This document shows positions 27,293 to 36,049 of a DNA stretch of 64,000 bases, piece after piece. The stretch's first letter is position 1, and each line of letters begins with the position of its first letter. The position numbers were made by a program, and so were the translations under genes. The notes beneath the pieces were generated by a model. That model saw only the letters and a program-made list of their open reading frames with translations. It had not been told where the DNA came from and searched no databases. This DNA comes from Hydrogenimonas thermophila (lineage in GTDB: Bacteria > Campylobacterota > Campylobacteria > Campylobacterales > Hydrogenimonadaceae). The stretch is from NCBI RefSeq assembly GCF_900115615.1, contig NZ_FOXB01000002.1, forward strand, positions 62,001 through 126,000, in the 5' to 3' direction.

Positions 27293-28594
27293 ATGAATAA
27301 TCAAATTTTCAATATAAAAAATCCAAAAATAGCAATAATAGGCCTAGGCTACGTAGGTCTTCCTCTTGCCCATGCATTCAGCATTAAATACAAAGTAGTA
27401 GGTTTCGATATTGCTCAAAGCAGAATAGATGAACTTAAAAATGGTTATGACAGAACTTTAGAGTTAAGTGAAGAGCAAGTTAAAGAAGCTATCTCTAATG
27501 GAATGGAGTTTACAAACAAAATTGAAGATATTAAAAATTGCAATATCTACATAGTAACCGTCCCAACCCCAATAGATGAACATAAAACCCCAGACCTTAC
27601 ACCACTACTTAAAGCTAGTGAAACCATAGGAAAAGTTCTGAAAAAAGGTGATATTGTAATCTATGAATCAACTGTCTATCCAGGAGCTACAGAAGAAGAT
27701 TGTGTACCTGTTTTAGAAAAAGTAAGTAGATTGAAATTTAATGAAGACTTCTTTTGTGGATACTCACCTGAACGAATTAACCCAGGAGATAAAGAACACA
27801 CAGTTACAAAAATCCTAAAAGTGACATCTGGATCAACTCCAGAAGTTGCAAAATATATTGATGAACTATATAAAAGTGTAATCACAGCAGGAACCCATTT
27901 AGCACCAAGCATAAAAGTAGCAGAAGCTGCTAAAGTTATAGAGAATGCTCAACGAGATATAAACATAGCATTCGTAAATGAACTGGCCCTTATATTTGAT
28001 AAACTGGGCATAGATACACACGATGTCTTAAAAGCTGCAGGAACAAAATGGAACTTCTTACCTTTCAAACCGGGACTAGTTGGTGGTCACTGCATAGGAG
28101 TTGATCCATACTATCTAACATACAAAGCAAAAGAGGTAGGCTATCACCCAGAAGTCATCCTAGCAGGTAGAAGAATAAATGACAATATGGGAGTACACGT
28201 AGCAAACAAAGTTGTAAAACTTATGATCCATAAAGGACACACTATAAAAGGCTCCAAAGTATTGGTACTTGGAATAACATTTAAAGAGAATTGCCCAGAT
28301 ATTAGAAACAGTAGAGTAATAGATGTCATAAGAGAGCTTCAAGAGTTTGGTTGCAATGTAGATGTACACGACCCTTGGGCAGATGCTAAAGAGGTTAAAG
28401 ATGAGTATGGCTTAGATTTATTAGAAAATGGAAGCTGTAAGATAGAAGATTATAATGCAATTGTGCTTGCAGTGGCTCATAATGAGTTTAAAGAGTTAGA
28501 TGATATGATTCAAAATTTAAACCATAATATAAAAGATTCTTTAGTTATTTATGATATTAAAAGTACATTGAATTATTTTAATGAAAGGTTATAG
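27293..28594 (+). CDS. UDP-sugar 6-dehydrogenase (TviB/VipA, WbpA type)
   Basis: A 433-residue NAD-dependent dehydrogenase that oxidises a UDP-N-acetylhexosamine to its uronic acid. The N-terminal Rossmann motif is [12 protein letters not shown], the catalytic Cys region is [17 protein letters not shown], and the middle has [13 protein letters not shown]. The sequence style ([15 protein letters not shown]) is nearer TviB than UDP-glucose dehydrogenase, so UDP-GlcNAc or UDP-GalNAc is the probable substrate. It opens the glycan island and precedes the cytidylyltransferase by 7 bp. Confidence 0.85.
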   Translation: MNNQIFNIKNPKIAIIGLGYVGLPLAHAFSIKYKVVGFDIAQSRIDELKNGYDRTLELSEEQVKEAISNGMEFTNKIEDIKNCNIYIVTVPTPIDEHKTPDLTPLLKASETIGKVLKKGDIVIYESTVYPGATEEDCVPVLEKVSRLKFNEDFFCGYSPERINPGDKEHTVTKILKVTSGSTPEVAKYIDELYKSVITAGTHLAPSIKVAEAAKVIENAQRDINIAFVNELALIFDKLGIDTHDVLKAAGTKWNFLPFKPGLVGGHCIGVDPYYLTYKAKEVGYHPEVILAGRRINDNMGVHVANKVVKLMIHKGHTIKGSKVLVLGITFKENCPDIRNSRVIDVIRELQEFGCNVDVHDPWADAKEVKDEYGLDLLENGSCKIEDYNAIVLAVAHNEFKELDDMIQNLNHNIKDSLVIYDIKSTLNYFNERL

Positions 28595-28601
28595 TTAGAT
28601 T

Positions 28602-29375
28602 ATGAAAGTACTACTATTAGCAGGTGGTTTTGGAACAAGACTAAGCGAAGAGACAGATATACGCCCAAAGCCGATGGTAGAGATAGGTGGAAAGCCAATT
28701 TTATGGCATATAATGAAGATATATTCTTACTATGGCTTTAATGAGTTTGTAATTCTTCTTGGCTATAAAGGGTATTATATAAAAGAGTATTTTGCAAACT
28801 ATTTTCTTCATCAGAGTGATGTTACTATTGACATTGCTACTGGTAAAATGGAAGTTTTAAACAACTCAAGTGAACCTTGGAAAGTAACACTTTTAGATAC
28901 TGGCTTAGAAACAATGACTGGAGGAAGAATAAAACGAGCACAAAACTTTGTAGGTGATGAGCCATTTATGCTTACATATGGTGACGGTGTGGCAGATATA
29001 GATATTAAAAAGCTTGTTGAATTTCATAAATCACATGGTAAAGCAATGACAATGACATCAGCTCAGCCAGAAGGAAGATTTGGAGCATTAAATATAGATG
29101 AAAAAAATCAAGTAACAAACTTCCTAGAAAAACCAAAAGGTGATGGTGGATGGATAAATGCAGGTTTTTTTGTTTGTGAGCCAAAGGTATTTGACTATAT
29201 TACAGAGGGAGACAGTACAGTGTTTGAGCAGTCACCTTTACAAAACTTGGCAAAAGATGGAGAGATCTATACTTATAAACATAAAGGTTTTTGGAAACCC
29301 ATGGATACCTTAAGAGACAAAATGCAACTTCAAAAGCTCTGGGAATCAAAACAGGCACCTTGGAAAGTATGGTAA
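28602..29375 (+). CDS. rfbF: Glucose-1-phosphate cytidylyltransferase
   Basis: A 257-residue nucleotidyltransferase making CDP-glucose from CTP and glucose-1-phosphate. The signature LAGGFGTRLSEETDIRPKPM is at residues 6-25, TYGDGVADID holds the metal-binding Asp, and GGWINAGFFVCEP and GFWKPMDTLRDK are typical of RfbF. CDP-glucose is normally used by RfbG (CDP-glucose 4,6-dehydratase), but no intact rfbG follows. A 19-codon stub overlapping its stop codon may be what remains. Confidence 0.93.
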   Translation: MKVLLLAGGFGTRLSEETDIRPKPMVEIGGKPILWHIMKIYSYYGFNEFVILLGYKGYYIKEYFANYFLHQSDVTIDIATGKMEVLNNSSEPWKVTLLDTGLETMTGGRIKRAQNFVGDEPFMLTYGDGVADIDIKKLVEFHKSHGKAMTMTSAQPEGRFGALNIDEKNQVTNFLEKPKGDGGWINAGFFVCEPKVFDYITEGDSTVFEQSPLQNLAKDGEIYTYKHKGFWKPMDTLRDKMQLQKLWESKQAPWKVW

Positions 29376-29428
29376 TTCAAGAATTATTTGGCAGAATTTA
29401 TAATAGAACAGGACTTGAAGGTTCTTAG
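29369..29428 (+). pseudogene. Possible remnant of rfbG (CDP-glucose 4,6-dehydratase)
   Basis: A 19-codon reading starts at an ATG that overlaps the rfbF stop (ATGGTAA), as coupled rfbF-rfbG pairs do, and ends at TAG 29426-29428. Its residues ELFGRIYN then RTGLEGS recall the RfbG start, where an 'LFGGIY' stretch is followed by the nucleotide-binding 'TGxTGFKGSW'. The match would need a deletion of about 8 codons between the two halves. It is short, so chance is possible. Confidence 0.35.
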
Positions 29429-29462
29429 TTAATTTACTTTAAAATAGATATGTACTAAATTT

Positions 29463-29495
29463 AGATATTGTCTCAATGAATATTTGAGATTATCT
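29463..29495 (+). terminator. Hairpin between the nucleotide-sugar genes and the transferase genes
   Basis: TCTCAA (29471-29476) pairs with TTGAGA (29484-29489), and outer AGATA/TATCT extends the stem past a small internal loop. It lies in a 98-bp spacer between the rfbG-like stub and the first glycosyltransferase. Confidence 0.35.
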
Positions 29496-29526
29496 TGTTG
29501 TAATAAATGATCAGAAGGTTTAAAAA

Positions 29527-30351
29527 GTGAAAATTGATGAACCATTAATAACAATTTTAATAACTAACTATAATACTGTAGATTTTATAAAATTGAATTT
29601 ATTTTCAATTGAAAATTTAATAAAAAATTCATTTAAAGTTATTATCAATGATAATGGTTCAAATAAAAATGATATTTTAGAGTTAAAAAAATTAGAAAAA
29701 GAAAAAAAATATCTTAAAGTTAATTATAGAGTTTCAAAAAGAAAAGAAGCTTCATATGCTCATGCTGAAGCATTAGATATTTTAATAAATATGGTAGATA
29801 CAAAATATTTTGTAATTTTAGATAGTGATTGTACTTTTTTAATGAAAAATTGGGATGAATATTGTATTAATGAGTTAAATGATAAAGTTAAAGTAATAGG
29901 TACTCAAATGGCATCAGTCAAGGGAGTAGGACATAAGCCTAATGATTTTCCTTTTCAGTTTGCAGTATTTTTTGAAACAAAAACTTATAAGTTATTGAAT
30001 ATTTCCTGTATGCCTGAGAATTTAACAGATAAAGATACTTGTTGGCAATGGAAGCCAAAATATTTAAATGCAGGATATAAATCAAAACTTTTTTATGCAA
30101 AAAATACAAAAGAATTTCAAAATGGACCATTTAAAAGTATATATTGTGCTGAATATTATACAGAAAATAATAAGTTGATATGTTGTCATTTTGGAAGAGG
30201 TAGTAGTGGTGGAGTTGCTAAATATAATAATAAATGGTGGTTTAAAATACCATTAGTTTCAAGATTGATTCGTAAATATATAGGTTTTAAAGAAAAGAGA
30301 GAGTGGATAAATATTTGCTATAAAATAATTAATAATGAGAAGTTGAAATAG
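29527..30351 (+). CDS. Glycosyltransferase family 2
   Basis: A 274-residue GT-A-fold transferase with a GTG start after AGAAGGTTTAAAAA. ITILITNYNTVDFIKLNLFS is the GT2 opening, and LDSDCTF is the DxD-like metal and nucleotide site. No membrane helices. The acceptor and sugar cannot be read. Codon use is markedly A+T-rich. Wzx starts one base after its stop. It probably builds the lipid-linked glycan at the inner face of the membrane. Confidence 0.78.
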   Translation: MKIDEPLITILITNYNTVDFIKLNLFSIENLIKNSFKVIINDNGSNKNDILELKKLEKEKKYLKVNYRVSKRKEASYAHAEALDILINMVDTKYFVILDSDCTFLMKNWDEYCINELNDKVKVIGTQMASVKGVGHKPNDFPFQFAVFFETKTYKLLNISCMPENLTDKDTCWQWKPKYLNAGYKSKLFYAKNTKEFQNGPFKSIYCAEYYTENNKLICCHFGRGSSGGVAKYNNKWWFKIPLVSRLIRKYIGFKEKREWINICYKIINNEKLK

Positions 30352-30352
30352 T

Positions 30353-31522
30353 ATGTTAAAAAAAGAGAATATATATTTTTTATTTTTTTCATTAGTAAGT
30401 ACTTCTATAGGGATTTTTACAACTTTTCTCTTATCAAATTATTTTTCAATTGAGGATTTTGGAAAATTACAATATTTATTAACTTTAGTTGGGGTTTTTA
30501 CTATATTTTATTTATCAGGGTTTGATATAACTATTCAAAAACAGATATTTAAAAGAAATGACTATATAGTAAAATATTTACTAAAGAATGTTATGCCTTT
30601 TTCATTAATTTTATTGACTATTATTTCAATTGCGATCTATTTTTTTTTAGAGAAAAATAGAGAATTAATTTTCTATGCGGCTATCATTACGAGTATCGGA
30701 ATATTTGATAAGACAAATGCTATTTTAAATTCTAAATTAAAATTTAAGCAGTTAAGATATTTAAATCTATACACAAAAGTTTTTATATTAATAATAGTAT
30801 TAATTGCTATTGAGATTAATTTTAGTATAGAAACTTATATAATTGTTTTTACAGCAGCAAGTATTGCAATATTAATAGGAAGAATTTTATACAGTCAAAG
30901 ATATTTAGAAATAAGTAATAATATATTTGATAAACACTTTATAATAAAAGAAGGATTTTTAACTACACTCTCTTCATCTTATAATATTTTAGCTAACTGG
31001 TCAGAAAAAGTTATATTAGGAGTTTTAGATATAAATTCATTAGCTATTTTTACTATTGGACAGCTATTTCCTAAAGTAATAAAAGATAATGTTAAAGTTA
31101 TTTTAATACCTACATTAAATTTTTGGGCTTCAAAAGGTTTTGAACATTATAAATCAATGATAAAAAAGTACCAATATATTATGTGGATAGCTGGAATACT
31201 TCTTTATGTTGCAATATATTTTATGGCAGAAATAATAATTATAAATTTTTTTCCTAAATATGAAGATTCAATTATGATTATACAGTTACTTTCTATTCCA
31301 TTAGTCTTTAAATTTATTGAAAATATGAAAATGAGTAGTATGGCTCTAAGTAAATATACAAATGTGTTTAATAAAATTAATAATATTTCAAATACATTAA
31401 AAATTGTATTAGTATCAGTTTTAATCCCATTATATGGTGTTTTAGGAGCAATTGCTTCAATTTTAATTGTAGAAACAATAAGATTTATATTAGTAACTAT
31501 AGAATTTAATAAACTCTATTGA
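30353..31522 (+). CDS. Wzx-like polysaccharide/lipid-linked glycan flippase
   Basis: A 389-residue polytopic membrane protein with roughly 11-12 hydrophobic helices and the MOP-superfamily start (SLVSTSIGIFTTFLLSNYF, then EDFGKLQYLLTLVGVF). It would flip undecaprenyl-PP-glycan to the periplasm. In C. jejuni that job is done by the ABC flippase PglK, so a Wzx in a locus with PglB is a departure. It is short for Wzx (often 400-480). It overlaps the methyltransferase open frame by a few bases. Confidence 0.78.
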   Translation: MLKKENIYFLFFSLVSTSIGIFTTFLLSNYFSIEDFGKLQYLLTLVGVFTIFYLSGFDITIQKQIFKRNDYIVKYLLKNVMPFSLILLTIISIAIYFFLEKNRELIFYAAIITSIGIFDKTNAILNSKLKFKQLRYLNLYTKVFILIIVLIAIEINFSIETYIIVFTAASIAILIGRILYSQRYLEISNNIFDKHFIIKEGFLTTLSSSYNILANWSEKVILGVLDINSLAIFTIGQLFPKVIKDNVKVILIPTLNFWASKGFEHYKSMIKKYQYIMWIAGILLYVAIYFMAEIIIINFFPKYEDSIMIIQLLSIPLVFKFIENMKMSSMALSKYTNVFNKINNISNTLKIVLVSVLIPLYGVLGAIASILIVETIRFILVTIEFNKLY

Positions 31523-31533
31523 AAGGAATAGAT

Positions 31534-32271
31534 TTGGGTATTAAAATTAATAAAGAGTTCCAAAAATATAAAACTAGAGGAGCATATCACTGGGAACAAA
31601 TAGGTATACATCCTATAAAACGTAATTCATTTGTAATAGCTAGATACAAAAATATGTTAAGGTTAGCAAAAAGTGAATGTGGAAATTTAAATAAAAAAAA
31701 GGTTTTAGATATAGGATGTGGAGATGGAGTTTTGTCATACTTTTTTGCAAAAGAAGGAGCAATTGTATTTGGAATTGACTATTCTGATATAGCAATTGAG
31801 TTTGCAAAAGAAAAAACAAAAAGTTTTCATATTGATTTTAGACAAGGTAGTGCATATGAACTACCATTTGAAGATAATAGCTTTGACATAGTAATATCAT
31901 CAGATGTTATTGAACATCTTGAAGATGTACCAAAGTATTTATCTGAGATAAATAGAGTTGTAAAGAATAATGGTATAGTTGTAATCAGTACACCTATTAA
32001 ATATACAGAATACCCTCTTGATAAAGAACATATAATAGAGTGGTTTCAGGATGAATATAAGAAAGTCATAGAACAAAAGTTTAAAAATACAAAATATTAC
32101 TATTCACATCCGTTAGCTTTAGAAGAGATATATCAAGCTAAATATTTCAATAAGCAATGGGCTAGGGTAATAATGAACATAATTTCTTTTGTATATAATC
32201 CTTTTTATGGGTTTAATAGTCGATTTAAATATTTAATGCTTCAATATAGTGTATCAAAGGTAAGTAAGTGA
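31534..32271 (+). CDS. SAM-dependent methyltransferase (UbiG-like)
   Basis: A 245-residue class I methyltransferase. Motif I is VLDIGCGDGVLSYFFAKEG, and the region FDIVISSDVIEHLEDVPKYL is the motif II/III part common to UbiG-like enzymes. I chose TTG 31534, six bases after AAAGGA; the in-frame TTG at 31519 has no ribosome site and overlaps the flippase end. It overlaps the next methyltransferase by 4 bp (GTGA). In this locus it may methylate a sugar or lipid carrier, which is an inference. Confidence 0.75.
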   Translation: MGIKINKEFQKYKTRGAYHWEQIGIHPIKRNSFVIARYKNMLRLAKSECGNLNKKKVLDIGCGDGVLSYFFAKEGAIVFGIDYSDIAIEFAKEKTKSFHIDFRQGSAYELPFEDNSFDIVISSDVIEHLEDVPKYLSEINRVVKNNGIVVISTPIKYTEYPLDKEHIIEWFQDEYKKVIEQKFKNTKYYYSHPLALEEIYQAKYFNKQWARVIMNIISFVYNPFYGFNSRFKYLMLQYSVSKVSK

Positions 32272-32915
32272 GTTTTATAACCTTTCGCAGATACTATTTA
32301 GATGACCTCTTATTGCATACACAGTTTTATGGAAAAGTTTTAGATGTTGGTGGCAAAAAAGAGAATAAAAGAGGAAAGTTCAGACCACCATTAGATAAAG
32401 TTGATAGTTGGAAGTATTTGAATATTGATAAATCTACTAACCCAGATTATTTATGCAGTGCAGATGATATTCCTGTTGAAGATGAAAGTTTTGATATTGT
32501 TTTATTGGCTGAAGTATTAGAACATATAGAAAATCCAATAGAGGTATTAAAAGAGTGTAAAAGAGTTTTAAAGGAAAATGGCAAAATAGTTATAACTATG
32601 CCATTTTTATATTCTAAACATGCAGATCCTTATGATTTTCAAAGATGGACAGATTATAAACTTGAAAATGAGATGAAAAAGCTTGGTTTTAAAGAAATTG
32701 TAATAATACCAATGGGCAGCATATTTGCTGTAATTTATGATCTTTTATATGTATCTCTTGGTATGGCATCAAAAAATAGAAATGCTTTAAAAAATAGAGT
32801 GATAAATAAACTTATTATGCCACTAATAGCAAAAATATTTATGTGGTTAGATAATAAGTATAGTTATAAAAGTACTACTATAACTACAGGATATTATATT
32901 GAAGCAAAAAAGTAA
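32268..32915 (+). CDS. SAM-dependent methyltransferase
   Basis: A 215-residue class I methyltransferase starting at GTG 32268, which overlaps the previous stop. The SAM core is VLDVGGKKENKRGKF followed by SFDIVLLAEVLEHIENPIEVL. The C-terminus has a hydrophobic segment around residues 150-165 that may touch the membrane. Related enzymes sit in surface-glycan loci, but the substrate is unknown. It overlaps the next gene by 17 bp. Confidence 0.75.
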   Translation: MSFITFRRYYLDDLLLHTQFYGKVLDVGGKKENKRGKFRPPLDKVDSWKYLNIDKSTNPDYLCSADDIPVEDESFDIVLLAEVLEHIENPIEVLKECKRVLKENGKIVITMPFLYSKHADPYDFQRWTDYKLENEMKKLGFKEIVIIPMGSIFAVIYDLLYVSLGMASKNRNALKNRVINKLIMPLIAKIFMWLDNKYSYKSTTITTGYYIEAKK

Positions 32916-33918
32916 AAAAGTATATGTTTTAGGAAGTGACAGTACTGGTTGGTCAATAGATAAAGATAGACAATATACTATTAAAGCTATAAAATATATT
33001 GATGGATACGAAGTTGTAGATAATATTTTTAAAGCTGATATCATATATGCAGTTTGGTGGAATCAATTATTAAGTTATAAATTTAGAATATTTAATCTTT
33101 TTTTTAAAAAAAGAGTTATTGCTTGCATAACAAATGATTTAGCTCATCAACAAAAAGAGATAAAAAGTATTTTAAGTTTAGCAGATATATTTGTATATGC
33201 GAATAGTTTTCAAAAAGATCAATTATTTGAATTAGGAGTTAAAGAAGAACAATTGTTCTTTAATCCTTTCTATGTAGACGAAACAATCTTTAAGAAATTG
33301 AATTTTTCAAAGTATGAATTGGCAAAAAAGTTCAATATTAAGTATGAAACAATAAAAGATAAGTTATTAATTGGAAGTTTTCAGCGGGATAGTTTAGGCA
33401 CTGATTTAATGAAACCAAAATGGCAAAAAAATCCTGATTTATTGCTTGAAATTCTTAATAAGCTTGATAAAGATAAATATTTATTACTTTTAGCTGGGCC
33501 AAGAAGACATTATATAATTAAAAAATGTAAAGAGTTCAACATACCTTATTTTTTTATTGGTAATGAAGATTATATTGACAAAAATCAAGATGATTTATTG
33601 GTAAATGCTTTAAATATTGAAGATATGCCATATTTGTATAATTTGATAGATTTATATATTGTATCTTCTAAATCTGAAGGAGGGCCTAAAGCAGTTCCAG
33701 AAGCAGTTTTATGTCAAACAAATATTATTTCTACAGATGTTGGATTCGCTAAGGACTTATTAGATAATAAAGCTATCTACAAAGATAGCTATGAAGCTGT
33801 AAAATTAATAAATAATGTGATTGATAATAATATAGAGTTTAATCATAAAGTACATCAATTTTACAGTTTTGATAATTTTAAAAATAGAGTAGAAAATATT
33901 TTAAAGGCAATTGAATGA
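32899..33918 (+). CDS. Glycosyltransferase family 4-like
   Basis: A 339-residue protein with a TTG start inside the end of the preceding gene. The C-terminal half has the GT-B nucleotide-sugar pocket (IVSSKSEGGPKAVPEAVLC, then IISTDVGFAKDLL), while the N-terminal half is less conserved. No GT-A DxD motif is expected in this family. A retaining transfer onto the growing glycan is likely. It overlaps the next transferase by 4 bp. Confidence 0.72.
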   Translation: MKQKSKKVYVLGSDSTGWSIDKDRQYTIKAIKYIDGYEVVDNIFKADIIYAVWWNQLLSYKFRIFNLFFKKRVIACITNDLAHQQKEIKSILSLADIFVYANSFQKDQLFELGVKEEQLFFNPFYVDETIFKKLNFSKYELAKKFNIKYETIKDKLLIGSFQRDSLGTDLMKPKWQKNPDLLLEILNKLDKDKYLLLLAGPRRHYIIKKCKEFNIPYFFIGNEDYIDKNQDDLLVNALNIEDMPYLYNLIDLYIVSSKSEGGPKAVPEAVLCQTNIISTDVGFAKDLLDNKAIYKDSYEAVKLINNVIDNNIEFNHKVHQFYSFDNFKNRVENILKAIE

Positions 33919-34964
33919 AAATACATATATTGTATCCATTTGTTGATGGTCCTTGGGGTGGAGCTAACCAATTTTTAAAGGCAATAAAAAATTATTTTAT
34001 ATCATTAAATGCATATACAGAAGATGAGAATAAGGCAGATATTATACTTTTTAACTCTAGTCCATCAGCGTTACTGTTATTATTATTATCTAAAGTATAT
34101 AAATTAAAAAAACAAAACCCAAATTTAATTGTAATAAATCGTATAGATGGTCCTGTTTTTCTAATTAGGAATAAAGACTTAGAAATAGATACTTCATTTT
34201 ATAAATTTAATTACTCAATTTGTGATGGTACAATCTTTCAATCAAACTGGAGTAAAGATCAAAATTATAGATTAGGATTAGAAAAAAATAACTTTGAAAC
34301 TACTATTTTAAATGCTCCAAATCCTAATATTTTTAATAAAAATAACAAAATCCCTTTTAATAAAAACAGAAAAATAAAAATAATTGCTACAAGTTGGTCT
34401 AATAATTGGAAAAAAGGATTTAAAACTTATAAATGGTTAGATGAAAATCTTGATTTTTCAAAGTATGAGATGACTTTTGTGGGGAATAGCCCAGTTGAGT
34501 TTAAAAATATAGTTTATAAAAAACCAATGAATAGTGAAAATTTAGCATTAGAGTTAAAGCAGCACGATATTTTTATAACTGCTTCACAAAAAGATCCTTG
34601 TTCCAATTCACTTATTGAAGCATTGCATTGTGGATTGCCAGCTATAGGTCTAAATGATGGAGGACATCCAGAGATCATAGGCAAAGGTGGAGAAGTTTTT
34701 GATACTAAAGAAGAGATTTTAAAATCTATAGAAAAAATTGTAAATAATTATGAAAACTACCAAAATAATATTAACTTACCAACTATTGATGAAGTAGGTA
34801 AAATGTATTATGAGTTTTTGGAAATGATTTATAAAGAGCAACAAACTGGAAACTACAAGCCAAAAAAATTTAGTTTAGTTGATAATTTAGTTATCAAAAA
34901 AACTTTAATACTTTGGAAAATAAATGAAAAAATAAAAGGAATAATAAGTAGGTTTTTTAGATGA
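33915..34964 (+). CDS. Glycosyltransferase family 4-like
   Basis: A 349-residue GT-B transferase. The N-terminus has HILYPFVDGPWGGANQFLKA, and the C-terminal domain has the EX7E-type region SQKDPCSNSLIEALHCGLPA followed by LNDGGHPEIIG. It is soluble or peripherally membrane-bound, with a basic, hydrophobic C-terminal end. It overlaps its neighbours on both sides by 4 bp (ATGA), so it is translated as part of one long message. The sugar is unknown. Confidence 0.78.
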   Translation: MKIHILYPFVDGPWGGANQFLKAIKNYFISLNAYTEDENKADIILFNSSPSALLLLLLSKVYKLKKQNPNLIVINRIDGPVFLIRNKDLEIDTSFYKFNYSICDGTIFQSNWSKDQNYRLGLEKNNFETTILNAPNPNIFNKNNKIPFNKNRKIKIIATSWSNNWKKGFKTYKWLDENLDFSKYEMTFVGNSPVEFKNIVYKKPMNSENLALELKQHDIFITASQKDPCSNSLIEALHCGLPAIGLNDGGHPEIIGKGGEVFDTKEEILKSIEKIVNNYENYQNNINLPTIDEVGKMYYEFLEMIYKEQQTGNYKPKKFSLVDNLVIKKTLILWKINEKIKGIISRFFR

Positions 34965-36049
34965 AAGAATTAAATTGGATCTATACATTAAAAGATGAAG
35001 TTTTAGACTTTTTAGAGCACCAAAAAAGTAAAAAAGTAAAAGGGTACTACAAATACTCTTATAGCGGTGATTTATATGATGATTCAATACATTGGAATGT
35101 AGGAAGCAGCGTATTTGCTTTAAAAATTTATTATACTTTAGGAGTTAGTAAGAATCGAGAAATTGAAGAAGTAGCAAATTATATAAAATCGTTTTATCAT
35201 AAAGATAGTCAAATATATGATGATTTTATATTTAAAAAAGGGTTCGCTAGAAACTTATTATCTTCTATAAAACATAAGAATTTTGCAAATCTGTTTAATG
35301 AACAATATAAAAGAGCAGAAACTAGACAATCTTATAGTGCTTTAATGCTTTATGATGAGTTGCCTAAAAAGATTAATATAGATATACCTAAAGATGAAAA
35401 TGAAATAGATACTTATTTATCTAATCTAAATTGGTATGAGCCATGGGGTGCTGGCAGTCATTTTTCTCATCTAATGTTTTTTTATAGACTTGCTAAAAAA
35501 GTAAATTTAATTACAGATGAAGAGTTTGAAAGTCTAACTAGATATGCAATAAACTGGATAGATAAATTAAGACATCCAGATGATGGAGGATGGTACAAAG
35601 GTAAACAGTCAGATAGATTTATAGTAAATGGTGCTATGAAAATTATTACAGGATTAATAGCAGTTGATAAAGTAACATTTGATTATGCAAAAGAGTTAGT
35701 AGATACTTGCCTAAAAGCTACAAATGATGAGCATGCTTGTGATAACTTTAACATTATTCTGGTTTTAAACTATGCTAGTAAACTGCTTGGTAGAGATTAT
35801 AGACAAAATGAGATAGAAAAATTTGCATTAGACAGACTTGTAAAATATAAAGCTCATTATAAAAAAGAAGAAGGTGGTTTTAGTTTTTTTCCTTTTAATG
35901 CTAACGAGAGGTATTATGGGGCTAAGATAACAAGAGGTTTAAATGAAGCAGATATACACGGAACTGTACTGTTCTTATGGGGAATTGCTATAGTTTCACA
36001 AATATTGGGCATAGATAATGAGTTAGGGTTTAAGGAATTTAGAACATGA
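34961..36049 (+). CDS. Unknown protein, probable alpha/alpha-toroid fold
   Basis: A 362-residue protein I cannot assign to a known enzyme. Several regularly spaced helical repeats each end in a Gly/aromatic turn: IHWNVGSSVFALKIYY, WYEPWGAGSHFSHLMFFYR, PDDGGWYKGK, KEEGGFSFF, ADIHGTVLFLWG. These resemble the QW-type turns of terpenoid-cyclase/prenyltransferase and glycoside-hydrolase toroids. There is no signal peptide. It is embedded between transferases with 4-bp overlaps on both sides, so a role in glycan synthesis or modification is likely, but the reaction is unknown. Confidence 0.6.
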   Translation: MKELNWIYTLKDEVLDFLEHQKSKKVKGYYKYSYSGDLYDDSIHWNVGSSVFALKIYYTLGVSKNREIEEVANYIKSFYHKDSQIYDDFIFKKGFARNLLSSIKHKNFANLFNEQYKRAETRQSYSALMLYDELPKKINIDIPKDENEIDTYLSNLNWYEPWGAGSHFSHLMFFYRLAKKVNLITDEEFESLTRYAINWIDKLRHPDDGGWYKGKQSDRFIVNGAMKIITGLIAVDKVTFDYAKELVDTCLKATNDEHACDNFNIILVLNYASKLLGRDYRQNEIEKFALDRLVKYKAHYKKEEGGFSFFPFNANERYYGAKITRGLNEADIHGTVLFLWGIAIVSQILGIDNELGFKEFRT

